From: Bacillota bacterium
Lineage (GTDB): Bacteria > Bacillota > UBA4882 > UBA8346
Reading direction: 5' to 3'
NCBI GenBank assembly: GCA_023401925.1
Contig: JAEXDA010000011.1
Coordinates: 43,408-107,407 of the forward strand
DNA: 64,000 nt
A program made the position numbers and the translations under genes. This document shows, in pieces, positions 1 through 8,813 of the stretch. How positions within the stretch are numbered: position 1 is the first letter of the stretch; every line of letters starts with the position of its first letter. The notes under the pieces were generated by a model. That model saw only the letters and a program-made list of their open reading frames with translations. It was not told the DNA's origin and ran no database searches.

Positions 1-2
1 AG

Positions 3-1634
3 GACCTATCTTGGATTTGCGGTGAGTTGTTTTCCGAACATGCCGATGTGGTGGCCTTTTCCTGTAACATTTGGAATATCGGGCAAACCCGTATTCTTTG
101 TCAAAGGCTGAAAGCTTTATCACCCGGGACGGTAATCCTTTTGGGCGGCAGTGAGGTTTCGGCGGATCCCCGGGATATTATGGAAGAATGTCCGGCGGTT
201 GATTTTATCATCGCGGGTGAGGGCGAGTTAACATTCAAAGAATGGCTGGATGAGATTTCTTCTGGAAAGGATGATTGGGGTTCCATTGATGGTCTGGTAT
301 TCCGGGAGGGAAGCCGGATTATTCAAAACCGTTTACGGGAAGATATCATAGATTTGGGCCTGATACCTTTCCCATATCCGGAGGATTTGGCGCCTTTCCG
401 TAAAAAGCTGGTTTATTATGAAACCACCCGCGGATGCCCTTTCTCCTGTCAATATTGCCTTTCCGCCAACGAACACGGGGTGCGGTATTTCCCCTTGGAG
501 AGGGTGAAATCGGAATTATTGGCGTTCATGAAAGCCGATATCGCGCAGGTCAAATTCGTAGACCGCTCTTTTAACTGTAATCCGTCCTGGGCCAAGGAAA
601 TCTGGAGCTTTTTATTGGAAGCGCGCGGGCAATATCCCTGTGGGACCAATTTTCATTTTGAAATCGTCGGCGATTTGCTTGATGAGGAATCATTGGAGAT
701 CCTGGCAAAGGCTCCCTTGGGCTTTTTCCAGTTTGAGATCGGGGTTCAAAGCACCAATCCGGAGACCCTCTCCCTGATTGAGCGGAGGATGAATTTTCTT
801 AGGCTTGGGCAAAATGTACACAGGCTCCGGGAATTTACCAAAGTTTTTGTGCATCTAGACCTCATCGCCGGGTTGCCGGGAGAAGACTACCGGAGCTTTG
901 CCAAAACGTTCAATGATAATCTGCTGTTGAAGCCCAACCGGTTGCAGCTTGGTTTTTTAAAACTTCTCCATGGTTCCGGATTGCGTAAAAAGGCTGAGGA
1001 ATACGGATATTTGTATACCGGGGAAACCCCCTACGAAGTGATGGCCAGCCGCTGGATATCTTATGAAGAACTTTTGAAATTGAAAGTTATTGAAGACCTA
1101 TTGGAACGGTATTATAATTCGGAGCGCTTTCGGTTAAGTTTTGATTACCTAATTGCTCAATTTTCCACCCCTTTTCGTTTGTTTGAGGATTTTGCGGCCT
1201 GGTGGAAAAAAAGGGGTTTGGATGAAAACTCTCATAAGGTCAAAGATTTATATGACTATTTATTACAGTTTTACATTTCAATGGATTTAGACGGCCGGGC
1301 TTTACAAAATCTGTTGAAATACGATTTGCTCAGTTCGGAGCGAATGGTGGAGCTACCGGCATGGGCCGGAAAATCCAATCCGGATTTGCACCCGAAGGGA
1401 TATAAGTTTTGGCAAAATCAAAACCACCGTCAACAATATATCCCGGAGTGGAATGACTTGGCGGTCCGGGATATCCAAAGACGAGTCATTTTTGAAGAGT
1501 TTGATTGTAATCCGCAGGAAGTGGCGGCCTCCCCTTTGGAAAATCCTCAGTGGAATCCGCTGATCTTTTTGTTTATTTACCGAGGTTCTGAAATAAGTGT
1601 ATATCCGATTACCAGGGAGGATTTTGAGGAATGA
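3..1634 (+). CDS. B12-binding domain radical SAM protein (DUF4080-type), 5' partial
   Basis: The frame is open to the window edge, so the true start lies upstream. The first in-window ATG is at 27. Counting from that ATG, residues 1-75 look like the end of a cobalamin-binding Rossmann domain (VILLGGSEVSADP, then FIIAGEGE). A radical SAM core follows with the CxxxCxxC cluster in TTRGCPFSCQYCLSA (Cys137, 141, 144). The C-terminal ~200 residues match in character the DUF4080 tail found on such enzymes. Members of this family bind a 4Fe-4S cluster, SAM and probably cobalamin; their substrates are mostly unknown. The stop overlaps the next start (ATGA), so the two are co-translated. Family assignment is firm; the reaction is unknown. 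Confidence 0.85.
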   Translation, partial: DLSWICGELFSEHADVVAFSCNIWNIGQTRILCQRLKALSPGTVILLGGSEVSADPRDIMEECPAVDFIIAGEGELTFKEWLDEISSGKDDWGSIDGLVFREGSRIIQNRLREDIIDLGLIPFPYPEDLAPFRKKLVYYETTRGCPFSCQYCLSANEHGVRYFPLERVKSELLAFMKADIAQVKFVDRSFNCNPSWAKEIWSFLLEARGQYPCGTNFHFEIVGDLLDEESLEILAKAPLGFFQFEIGVQSTNPETLSLIERRMNFLRLGQNVHRLREFTKVFVHLDLIAGLPGEDYRSFAKTFNDNLLLKPNRLQLGFLKLLHGSGLRKKAEEYGYLYTGETPYEVMASRWISYEELLKLKVIEDLLERYYNSERFRLSFDYLIAQFSTPFRLFEDFAAWWKKRGLDENSHKVKDLYDYLLQFYISMDLDGRALQNLLKYDLLSSERMVELPAWAGKSNPDLHPKGYKFWQNQNHRQQYIPEWNDLAVRDIQRRVIFEEFDCNPQEVAASPLENPQWNPLIFLFIYRGSEISVYPITREDFEE

Positions 1635-1900
1635 ATAAAATCGCCGTAGCGTTATTTTGCATTTTATTAGGGGTAATGTTATTGCTAAAAAACAGCAATC
1701 TTTTACCGGAGAATTTCGGGGCATTCTATTTGGAATTGGCGCGTCATTATTGGCCGGCGTTGATTATCCTGTTTGGTTTGCAGCTGCTGGTTAAGGAGAA
1801 AAATCCTTATTTAGGGCGAATTCTTTTTTGGATGATTCTGCTTTTATTGGGTTTGTGGTTATTTTGCCGCATGACAACGGCTGATAATTGGGTAATCTAA
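1631..1900 (+). CDS. Small membrane protein, LiaI/LiaF-TM-like (DUF5668-type)
   Basis: This is an 89-residue protein with three hydrophobic stretches: residues 4-20, 33-50 (ARHYWPALIILFGLQLLV) and 58-78. The pattern of a short N-terminal helix, then an YWPALIILFGL-type helix and a final helix resembles the LiaI-LiaF-like transmembrane region (DUF5668) of Bacillota envelope-stress proteins. It overlaps the upstream radical SAM gene by 4 bases (ATGA), indicating translational coupling. There is no catalytic motif. The function is unknown; the family call rests on topology and motif feel, not on a search. Confidence 0.6.
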   Translation: MNKIAVALFCILLGVMLLLKNSNLLPENFGAFYLELARHYWPALIILFGLQLLVKEKNPYLGRILFWMILLLLGLWLFCRMTTADNWVI

Positions 1901-1925
1901 CCTTAAAATGATCCCATACCTTGTC

Positions 1926-1954
1926 TTGACATTTATCTTTCTTTCCCGTAAGAT
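1926..1954 (+). promoter_or_regulatory. Sigma-A promoter for the fmdB-type gene
   Basis: TTGACA (1926-1931), a 17-bp spacer and TAAGAT (1949-1954) lie about 35 bp upstream of the zinc-ribbon gene start. The -35 box is a perfect consensus; the -10 box has 5 of 6 matches. Confidence 0.7.
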
Positions 1955-1987
1955 ATTCTTGTTTATATTCATCAAGGAGGTGCAGCC

Positions 1988-2320
1988 ATGCCGACATATG
2001 AATACGAATGCTCAAAATGTGGTAAATTTGAGCAATTTCATGGCATCAACACGGTACTGACAGAATGTCCGCAATGCGGCGGGGCTGTCCGGCGGTTGAT
2101 CAGCCTGAACAATAATGTGATTTTTAAAGGTTCCGGATTTTATACCACGGATTACCGGTCCGGCGATAATAAAGGGAACGCGGCCAAGGATAAATCCTCA
2201 AGCTCTGCTAGCTCTGCCGGCTCTACTTCAACGTCCCCGGCTTCCGATTCAAAATCCGGCGACTCCAAATCAACGGGCACGGCATCATCAGCAGCAAAAA
2301 GCGAAAGCAAAGCATCATAA
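1988..2320 (+). CDS. FmdB-family zinc ribbon protein
   Basis: A 110-residue protein beginning MPTYEYECSKCGKFE with a second CPQCGG pair at residues 29-34, the classic FmdB/CxxC_CxxC_SSSS zinc ribbon. Residues 50-58 (FKGSGFYTTDY) are the conserved block after the ribbon. The last ~50 residues are a low-complexity Ser/Ala/Thr/Lys tail, common in this family. FmdB proteins were first linked to formamidase/amidase gene regulation, but the real role is uncertain. It has its own promoter (1926), a strong Shine-Dalgarno (AAGGAGGTG) and its own terminator, so it is a single-gene transcript. Confidence 0.88.
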   Translation: MPTYEYECSKCGKFEQFHGINTVLTECPQCGGAVRRLISLNNNVIFKGSGFYTTDYRSGDNKGNAAKDKSSSSASSAGSTSTSPASDSKSGDSKSTGTASSAAKSESKAS

Positions 2321-2321
2321 C

Positions 2322-2345
2322 GAAAGGTCACCGCGGTGGCCTTTC
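2322..2345 (+). terminator. Hairpin terminator after the zinc-ribbon gene
   Basis: GAAAGG(T)CACC and GGTG(G)CCTTTC form a near-perfect stem just past the stop codon, followed by a short T-rich stretch (TTTCTTC). The poor T-run makes it a moderate terminator. Confidence 0.6.
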
Positions 2346-2394
2346 TTCATGACTTGGTGGAAAATCTGTTTTAGCGTCAATGAAGGAGTTTTGA

Positions 2395-4074
2395 ATGGAA
2401 AAAATTATTACTCGAAAAGTAAAAGAAAGCTTGAAAAACGCTTTGGAACAAGCGGCCTTTCGGGCTCGTGAGGAAGGAAAACTGACGTTTGACGAACTTC
2501 CGCCGGTAATCCTGGAGGTACCCAAGGACAAGAGCCATGGTAATTTTGCTTCGAATCTGGCTTTGATTTTGGCAAAAACCGTTAAAAAGGCGCCCCGGGA
2601 TACGGCCCAAATCATACTTCAGTCCATGCAGTCTAATCCCTATATTGCCAAATCAGAGGTGGCCGGCCCCGGTTTTATCAATTTTTATTTGAATGACAGT
2701 TGGCTGACAGAGGTCTTAGAGACCATTATAGCCGAAAAAGCACATTACGGAGATAATTCGGACTTAACCGGCGTCAATGTTCAACTTGAATTTGTCAGCG
2801 CCAATCCGGTTGGTCCCATGGTTGTGGTCAACGCCAGAGCCGCCGCTCTCGGTGACACTTTGGGCAATTTAATGTCTGCATCCGGCGCCAAGGTATGGCG
2901 GGAATATTATGTAAATGACTACGGCGTTCAAGTTGAGACTCTGGGACGTTCCATTGATGCCCGCTATCGGGAATTGCTTGGCCAGAAGGTGGAGTTTCCC
3001 GAAGATGGTTATCGTGGTGAATACATTTATGATATCGCCCGGGAGTTTATTGCGGAAAAAGGCGACTTTTACCTGGAATTTTCCGAACCGGAACGGGTCA
3101 AAACTTTTAAAGATTTGGGTTATACCCGGATTTTGGCTTCCCAAAAAGAGGATCTCGGTAATTATGGGGTCCATTATGATTGTTGGTTTAGCGAACGCAG
3201 TCTCCATGAACAAGGCGCAGTAACTCAAATCATGAAAGATCTTGAGGAAAAGGGATTGACCTTCAAGCAGAACGGGGCTTTGTGGCTGAAAACGACCGAT
3301 TACGGCGATGATAAAGACCGGGTATTAACCACTGCCGATGGCCGGACCACTTATTTCACTTCGGATATTGCCTATCATGTAAACAAATTCAACCGCGGGT
3401 TCAATTTATTGATTGATATTTGGGGGCCGGATCATCATGGTTATATTCCGAGAATGAAAGCGGCCCTGGCGGCCCTGGGATATGATCCTGCTCAGTTTGA
3501 AGTGTTAATCGCGCAGCAGATTAATCTTTTAAAGGATGGTCAGCCTTTTAAAATGTCCAAGCGGCGGGGGGATTTCATTACCATGAACGATTTGCTGGAC
3601 GAAGTCGGTAATGATGTTGCCCGTTGGTTTTTCTTAATGCGCAGTTCCGACAGCCATCTAGACTTCGATATGGGGCTAGCGAAATCGCAGAGCAATGAAA
3701 ACCCGGTTTTTTATGTTCAATATGCACTGGCCCGGATTTGTAGTATTTTCAGACAGGCAAGCCCGGAACAGTTAAATCTGGTGTTTGGTCCGGAACTTCT
3801 TCAATATTGGGATGAAGAGGAAAAGTCTCTGGTGGAGAAGGCGGCCCATTTCCCGGATTTAATCAGCGAAACCGCTATCAAGCGGGAACCACACCGCTTA
3901 ACGGGTTATTTATTGGAGCTGGCTACCATGTTTCATTCATATTATAATCGGCGCCGCTTTATCAGCGATGACATGGAGCAGACTCGGGCCCGGTTGGCTC
4001 TGGCCAAGGGATTAAGTTTTGTATTGCAAAGAGGTTTGGCATTACTGGGCGTATCGGCGCCGGAAAAGATGTAA
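2395..4074 (+). CDS. argS: Arginyl-tRNA synthetase (class I), variant HIGH motif
   Basis: A 559-residue class I aminoacyl-tRNA synthetase that charges tRNA-Arg in the cytoplasm. An N-terminal Arg-N domain (about 1-110) precedes the Rossmann catalytic core, which starts at VQLEFVSANP. The KMSKS loop is present as FKMSKRRGD (about residue 385). The C-terminal DALR anticodon-binding domain has the usual RRRFISDD-type tail. The HIGH motif is odd: the sequence reads NPVGPMVVVNARAAALGD where the family normally has GPLHVGHGRG or GPMHMGNARGG. The first His and the Gly are therefore both Val. The start ATG follows GAAGGAG at good spacing. I see no T-box leader upstream. The product call is firm. Confidence 0.95.
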   Translation: MEKIITRKVKESLKNALEQAAFRAREEGKLTFDELPPVILEVPKDKSHGNFASNLALILAKTVKKAPRDTAQIILQSMQSNPYIAKSEVAGPGFINFYLNDSWLTEVLETIIAEKAHYGDNSDLTGVNVQLEFVSANPVGPMVVVNARAAALGDTLGNLMSASGAKVWREYYVNDYGVQVETLGRSIDARYRELLGQKVEFPEDGYRGEYIYDIAREFIAEKGDFYLEFSEPERVKTFKDLGYTRILASQKEDLGNYGVHYDCWFSERSLHEQGAVTQIMKDLEEKGLTFKQNGALWLKTTDYGDDKDRVLTTADGRTTYFTSDIAYHVNKFNRGFNLLIDIWGPDHHGYIPRMKAALAALGYDPAQFEVLIAQQINLLKDGQPFKMSKRRGDFITMNDLLDEVGNDVARWFFLMRSSDSHLDFDMGLAKSQSNENPVFYVQYALARICSIFRQASPEQLNLVFGPELLQYWDEEEKSLVEKAAHFPDLISETAIKREPHRLTGYLLELATMFHSYYNRRRFISDDMEQTRARLALAKGLSFVLQRGLALLGVSAPEKM

Positions 4075-4100
4075 GGATTGAAAAGAAGAGGTGTTGATTG

Positions 4101-4841
4101 ATGATGAAAAAGTTACCGTTTCTTGCAACCGTGGGTAATACTTTGAAGAAAACGTTTATCGAAATTTACAGCTCGATGGGGCTTTCGTTTTTAATCAGTT
4201 TAACCTGGTGCATGAGTTTTTTGCCGATTTTGTTTACATTGTACGGGCTTTGGGGTGGTTTGGCGACAGCCCACGGATTATCGGCCAGTGGAGACCGTTT
4301 CGCCTTTTTTCTGTTGGGATCGATATTCATTGCTTTCTGGAACGGACTGTTAACCGGGCCGATTACAACAGCCTGGTATGGCATATATCAAGTCCGCAAA
4401 GGGGATTATGTCAATTTTAAAAAGTTCCTGGAGATTTTCAAAAAAAGCTATTGGCGTTCTGCAGGTGTTCATTGGATATATTCTTTTCTTATTGTAATCA
4501 TGTTGCTCAATATCGTGATTGCATTTAGAAATTCCAATTTACTGTTGATTATTGCAGGCGTCTTGTCGGCATATATGTTGTTTTTATTCTCTTTAACATC
4601 TTTTTATTTCCATCCTTTGATATATCTGGATAATACTTTGAAAAAAGTGATTAAAAAATCGTTTTTATTAACGATGGATAATATGAGTTTAACACTGGCC
4701 CTTAGCCTTTTTATGGGGCTCATGTTTGTAATCAGTATCGGTTTGGTATTCCCATTGTTATTAGTTTACGGGGCTCTTGCAGTTTATGTCATTGATTACG
4801 GATTTGAGCCCATTTATCAAAAATATGACGAAGAAAATTAA
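4101..4841 (+). CDS. DUF624-like (YesL-type) membrane protein
   Basis: About 246 residues with five to six hydrophobic helices (around residues 27-55, 70-92, 120-142, 148-170, 200-235). The N-terminal half (SFLISLTWCMSFLPI) and the later TAWYGIYQVRKGDYV..FKKFLEIFKKSYW block fit the DUF624/YesL membrane family, whose members sit near sugar-use genes but have no proven role. ATG codons at 4101 and 4104 follow an AAGAGGTG ribosome-binding site; an in-frame TTG at 4098 is less likely. The gene sits between argS and pyrG on the same strand. Confidence 0.6.
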   Translation: MMKKLPFLATVGNTLKKTFIEIYSSMGLSFLISLTWCMSFLPILFTLYGLWGGLATAHGLSASGDRFAFFLLGSIFIAFWNGLLTGPITTAWYGIYQVRKGDYVNFKKFLEIFKKSYWRSAGVHWIYSFLIVIMLLNIVIAFRNSNLLLIIAGVLSAYMLFLFSLTSFYFHPLIYLDNTLKKVIKKSFLLTMDNMSLTLALSLFMGLMFVISIGLVFPLLLVYGALAVYVIDYGFEPIYQKYDEEN

Positions 4842-4872
4842 GTTGCCGTACCCCGGCAGGAGGTTTCTACCA

Positions 4873-6492
4873 ATGGCTAAATATATTTTTATCACCGGTG
4901 GCGTAGTTTCATCGCTCGGTAAAGGGATAACCGCTGCATCGTTAGGGTGTTTGCTCAAAAGTAGGGGGGTTAGTGTTTCGATTTTAAAGCTCGATCCTTA
5001 TATTAATGTTGATCCCGGCACAATGAGCCCTTATCAGCATGGGGAAGTATTTGTTACCGATGACGGCGCAGAGACCGATCTGGATTTAGGTCATTATGAA
5101 CGCTTCATCGATGAGAACCTGAGTAAAAGCAATAATGTAACGACTGGGAAAATCTATTGGTCCATCATCACCAAAGAACGGCGGGGCGACTTTTTGGGAG
5201 GCACTGTTCAAGTCATTCCCCATGTAACCAATGAGATTAAAGAACGCATTCACCGGGTGGCTAAAGAAAGCCAGGCTGATGTGGTTATCGTTGAAGTGGG
5301 AGGTACTGTTGGGGATATTGAAAGCCTGCCTTTTTTAGAAGCGATTCGTCAATTCAAAAGCGAAATCGGTCGCGATGATGTGATGTACATTCATGTGACA
5401 CTGATGCCTTATATCGGAGCCGCATCGGAATTAAAAACCAAACCGACCCAGCATAGCGTGAAAGAGTTGCGGAGCATCGGCATTCAACCGGATGTTATCG
5501 TTTGCCGTTCCGAAAAGCCGCTTTCCAATGAGTTGAAAGCCAAGATTGCCTTATTTTGTGATATCAGCAAGGATGCGGTTATCCCCAATCTGGATGCCAA
5601 AACCATCTATGAAGTTCCGCTTTTACTGGAACAGGCGGGGCTCGATGATATTGTCATCAAGCGGTTACATTTGCAATGCAATGAACGGGATTTAAAAGTC
5701 TGGCGGGAAATCGTCGCCAAGATTAAATCTCCTAAATATAAAGTGACCATTGCGATTGTCGGTAAGTATGTTTCACTGCCGGATGCTTATTTAAGTGTGG
5801 CGGAAGCACTACGGCATGCCGGTATCGCTCATGAAACGCAAATTAATATCAAGTGGGTTAACTCGGAGACCATTGAGAAGGACGGCCCAGAAAAGGTAAT
5901 TGGCCAGGTTGACGGCATTTTAGTGCCGGGCGGCTTCGGCAACCGGGGTATTGAAGGGAAAATCGCCGCCATCAAGATGGCGCGGGAACAAAATATACCC
6001 TATCTCGGCATCTGTCTGGGAATGCAATGTGCAGTGATTGAGTTCTCCCGGAATGTCTGTGGAATGAAGGGCGCTAATTCCTCCGAGTTTGATCCGGCTT
6101 CACCTTATCCGGTTATCGACTTACTGCCGGAACAAAAAGAAATCGCCGATATGGGCGGGACCATGCGGCTTGGTTTGGATCCGGTAAAAATTGCCCCGGG
6201 AGAATCTTTGGCTTATCAGGCTTACCAGCAAGAGCTTATTTATGAGCGGCACCGCCACCGTTACGAAGTGAACAATCAATTTTTGGCTAAAATGGAACAG
6301 GCTGGACTCAAAATAACCGGTATCCTTCCGGATCGCCATTTGGTGGAAATCGTTGAGATTCCAAGCCATCCCTGGTTTGTGGCTACCCAGTATCACCCGG
6401 AATTTAAGTCCCGGCCTCACCGGCCGCAACCGTTGTTTAAAGGTTTTGTCGGAGCGGCTTTGAAATATAACAAGGTCAATGCAGGGAAATAA
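4873..6492 (+). CDS. pyrG: CTP synthase
   Basis: A 539-residue CTP synthase, which makes CTP from UTP, ATP and glutamine. The start chosen is the ATG at 4873 (MAKYIFITGG), behind CAGGAGG. The open frame continues upstream into the previous gene, but the family always starts at this motif. The N-terminal synthase domain carries GGVVSSLGKGITAASLG and the GDIESLPF block. The C-terminal glutamine amidotransferase domain has the nucleophile Cys in LGICLGMQCAVIEF and the triad HPEF near the end. Length equals the family norm. No C-run pyrG-type attenuation leader is visible. Confidence 0.96.
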   Translation: MAKYIFITGGVVSSLGKGITAASLGCLLKSRGVSVSILKLDPYINVDPGTMSPYQHGEVFVTDDGAETDLDLGHYERFIDENLSKSNNVTTGKIYWSIITKERRGDFLGGTVQVIPHVTNEIKERIHRVAKESQADVVIVEVGGTVGDIESLPFLEAIRQFKSEIGRDDVMYIHVTLMPYIGAASELKTKPTQHSVKELRSIGIQPDVIVCRSEKPLSNELKAKIALFCDISKDAVIPNLDAKTIYEVPLLLEQAGLDDIVIKRLHLQCNERDLKVWREIVAKIKSPKYKVTIAIVGKYVSLPDAYLSVAEALRHAGIAHETQINIKWVNSETIEKDGPEKVIGQVDGILVPGGFGNRGIEGKIAAIKMAREQNIPYLGICLGMQCAVIEFSRNVCGMKGANSSEFDPASPYPVIDLLPEQKEIADMGGTMRLGLDPVKIAPGESLAYQAYQQELIYERHRHRYEVNNQFLAKMEQAGLKITGILPDRHLVEIVEIPSHPWFVATQYHPEFKSRPHRPQPLFKGFVGAALKYNKVNAGK

Positions 6493-6519
6493 CCAAACAG
6501 TATAGATTGAGGAAAAAAC

Positions 6520-6535
6520 GGGCTGTTGCAAAAAA
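6520..6535 (+). repeat. Possible solo insertion-sequence end (GGGCTGTTGCAAAA)
   Basis: GGGCTGTTGCAAAA at 6520 resembles the tip GGTCTGTTGCAAAATG beside the IS1182-type transposase at 55187. There is no transposase here. The stretch 6493-6835 holds no gene I can support, only an AT-rich non-conserved open frame. Confidence 0.3.
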
Positions 6536-6835
6536 AAATTTATGGATTGGGATATACAAATCCAGGGGCGCATATTTTTCAGAGCGATCATTGTATATTT
6601 CTTTCGCATAATTATATTTTGCACCAGTTCCTTTTTTTATATTTTATGGTGGTCTTTTCGGGAGCCTTTTTGGTCCTCTCCAGGGGAATAAGAATCGTTT
6701 TTGCAAAAACGATATCATGGAAAAGTTGCAAGCTTTCCAAGGATAATGAAAGATGGTGTAGAAAAAATAGCAACCGGCTTTTTTAATCCGAATAGAAAAG
6801 GGGTGTTCCATGAAAATTATTTTGCCCCGGATTCT

Positions 6836-6997
6836 TATCAGAGCGGGATCCTTTGAAAGCTACAACTTGTGGAACCGTTCAATTGATCCTATCGGCGCTT
6901 CAAAGGGGTTGTCAAAAATTTATCATCGGAATCAGCGGCAGCGCTGCCAATGACTGCGGGGCCGGAATGTTTGCGGACTTTATTTAAAACCTGTTGA
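6836..6997 (+). pseudogene. Glycerate kinase relic (central fragment)
   Basis: The frame starting at about 6842 reads ERDPLKATTCGTVQLILSAL then QRGCQKFIIGISGSAANDCG. This is unmistakably the glycerate kinase (GlxK/GarK family) block, normally ERNPLKTTTYGTGELI..AL..GC..FIIGIGGSATNDGGAGM. The next conserved residues (AGMFADF) continue one frame over, after a lost G near 6960. The rest of the ~370-residue enzyme is absent. An ATG at 6810 leads only to a 15-codon peptide. This is a decayed, non-functional remnant. Glycerate kinase would phosphorylate glycerate in sugar-acid or serine/glycine breakdown. Confidence 0.75.
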
Positions 6998-7058
6998 CCC
7001 TCCACGTACTAGAGACTTTATCATAGAAAGAGAAAAATAATTCAATGGAGGAATCGAT

Positions 7059-7234
7059 ATGATAGTCTCTTTCAAACAGTTTTAGTCCACAAGGTTTCAC
7101 TGGGGCTGGCAATCATGCTGTTGCTGGTGACCCTTAACAGCACTTATTACTTTTTAGTCATTGCCAAGGTTAAAGCTGTAGAGTGGCTTGTTTTTAATGC
7201 ATGTGCACCATCCAAGAATCGTATAAGGCGATGA
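7059..7234 (+). pseudogene. Frameshifted membrane-protein remnant
   Basis: An ATG at 7059 behind a good ribosome-binding site (ATGGAGGAA) stops after eight codons. One frame over, the sequence reads VLVHKVSLGLAIMLLLVTL then NSTYYFLVIAKVKAVEWLVF and ends at 7234. That is a clear transmembrane helix plus flank, so a single-base loss appears to have broken a membrane-protein start. The parent family is not recognised. Confidence 0.45.
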
Positions 7235-7505
7235 TCGATTATATTAATTTGCATCATTTGAAGATGCATCTCCCCTGTTTGGAGATCTACCTAAAAGGCC
7301 CGGGAATAATTTTTCCGCGGAGTCCCCAAAAATTGCTCACTGAAATTCGAATGCCCATTGAAGGATGAGAACTGTTAAATACAAGAAGAGTCATAAAAAG
7401 AGGCTCCGGTTGACCATTATGTTGGGTTATGGATTGTTTTTGGGCAGAGTGCTTATATTTTCCTTTGAAATTTATCCGATAATATTGAAATGAGAGGCGG
7501 TCTTC

Positions 7506-8291
7506 ATGCAAAAAGCGGTGGAAATGGAAAGCAGATCTTTGACCTTGCGGGGAATGCTTCATATCCCGGACGGAATAAGCGGAAAAATGCCGATGGTGAT
7601 GATTTTTCATGGCTTTACCGGCAATAAAATGGAACCCCATTTTATTTTTGTTAAACTGTCGAGATTGCTTGAGAAAAAAGGCATCGCCAGTGTACGCTTT
7701 GATTTCGGGGGCAGTGGGGAAAGCGACGGGGATTTTATAGACATGACCCTCTCCAAAGAACTTGAAGATGGCAAAAGCATTTTAAAATTCGTAAAAACTC
7801 TCGATTTTGTGGACCGGGAGGGGATTTCCCTGGTCGGGCTGAGTATGGGCGGAGTGGTGGCCAGCATGCTTGCAGGTGATTGCAAAGAAGATATTCAGGC
7901 CCTATGTTTGTGGGCTCCGGCCGGAAACATGAAAGATATTCCTCCCAGAGAGAAATCCGATGCTGAAATGCAAGAAGCACACCGAACCGGCTTTATCGAT
8001 GTCGGGGGATTGGCCCTGGGTATGGACTTTATCAAAGATCTCAATTCATTGGATCTTTTCAAAAGCGCCGTTCTTTATGACAAAAAAGTATTACTGCTCC
8101 ATGGCGATAAAGATCAAACAGTGCCCTTAGGCACTTCGCGGCGGTATCAAGAAATATACGGAAACCGGGTTGAGTTTCATATCATTGACGGCGGCGATCA
8201 TACTTTTAATCAATTGGGACAGGAAAATGAAGTGCTTCAGCTCACCACCGGTTTTTTAGAAGCCCAGCTGATGAAGGCGGGAGCCAAGTAA
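7506..8291 (+). CDS. Alpha/beta hydrolase (esterase type)
   Basis: A 261-residue single-domain alpha/beta hydrolase, probably cytoplasmic because there is no signal peptide. The oxyanion region HGFTGNK is at about residues 36-42. The nucleophile elbow GLSMGG is at about 115-120, the acid Asp lies in LLHGDKDQTVP (about 197-207) and the His in GGDHTF (about 232-237). This arrangement is typical of small feruloyl/cinnamoyl-esterase-like enzymes (Hydrolase_4 class). The substrate is not deducible. The gene follows about 1 kb of decayed sequence and has its own GAGGCGG ribosome-binding site. No operon partner is evident. Confidence 0.85.
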   Translation: MQKAVEMESRSLTLRGMLHIPDGISGKMPMVMIFHGFTGNKMEPHFIFVKLSRLLEKKGIASVRFDFGGSGESDGDFIDMTLSKELEDGKSILKFVKTLDFVDREGISLVGLSMGGVVASMLAGDCKEDIQALCLWAPAGNMKDIPPREKSDAEMQEAHRTGFIDVGGLALGMDFIKDLNSLDLFKSAVLYDKKVLLLHGDKDQTVPLGTSRRYQEIYGNRVEFHIIDGGDHTFNQLGQENEVLQLTTGFLEAQLMKAGAK

Positions 8292-8366
8292 ACCTTCCAA
8301 TAACCGCCTGTCATTGTCCAGGTTAAGTTACCGAAGAATCAGGGTTTCATCTTGACCTTTCAATGG

Positions 8367-8395
8367 TTGACAACATTTTTGAAGAAGTTTATAAT
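8367..8395 (+). promoter_or_regulatory. Perfect-consensus promoter of the glycine riboswitch-glyA transcript
   Basis: TTGACA (8367-8372), exactly 17 bp, then TATAAT (8390-8395). Transcription should begin near 8402, a few bases before the riboswitch. Both hexamers match the sigma-A consensus exactly. Confidence 0.85.
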
Positions 8396-8417
8396 CTATA
8401 GCATCGGTTGACGGTTA

Positions 8418-8716
8418 TATGAGAGTTAACGTACTGTGGTCTGCGGACCCGTACGCTACACCGAAGGGGCAAAAGCACCGCAATTAAGTTGGTTTATTTA
8501 TCCGGAAAATGCAGTGAAGGTCTGGAAAATTGGGCTAGACCCCGGGTGGAAGGCTACTTAAATTCCGGGGATCCAATCTCTCAGGTAAAAGGAGTATAAC
8601 CCGACGAATCTCTGGAGAGACCTAAAGGGCGCCGAAGGGGTAATCAGCTCTGGAATGAAGAGGATTTATCCGATTCATGGAGGAGATGCAATCTCTCAGG
8701 CAAAAGGACAGAGGAG
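8418..8716 (+). promoter_or_regulatory. Tandem glycine riboswitch upstream of glyA
   Basis: Two glycine aptamers in series. The first runs from GAGAG at 8421 through CACCGAAGGGGCAAAAG to ATCTCTCAGGTAAAAGGAG ending near 8593. The second runs from TCTGGAGAGACC (8611) through GCGCCGAAGGGGTAA to AATCTCTCAGGCAAAAGGAC ending near 8710. These are the hallmark conserved blocks. It sits between a consensus promoter and glyA. A short TGCGT/ACGCA stem (about 8726-8737) followed by T-rich sequence could act as expression platform. A plausible role is glycine-responsive control of serine hydroxymethyltransferase. Confidence 0.92.
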
Positions 8717-8813
8717 GCGTGCGTGAACGCATGGTTTATTTTCTTTTGTTCAAAATGGGGTCCCTCCGATCTCATTTTTTTATTTTGTTTCCAATCGGAT
8801 AGGAGGAGAATGC

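Noticed and set aside
6526..6786. Open frame of 86 codons after pyrG
   Set aside because: No ribosome-binding site, no domain, low-complexity AT-rich content; it lies in the decayed stretch.
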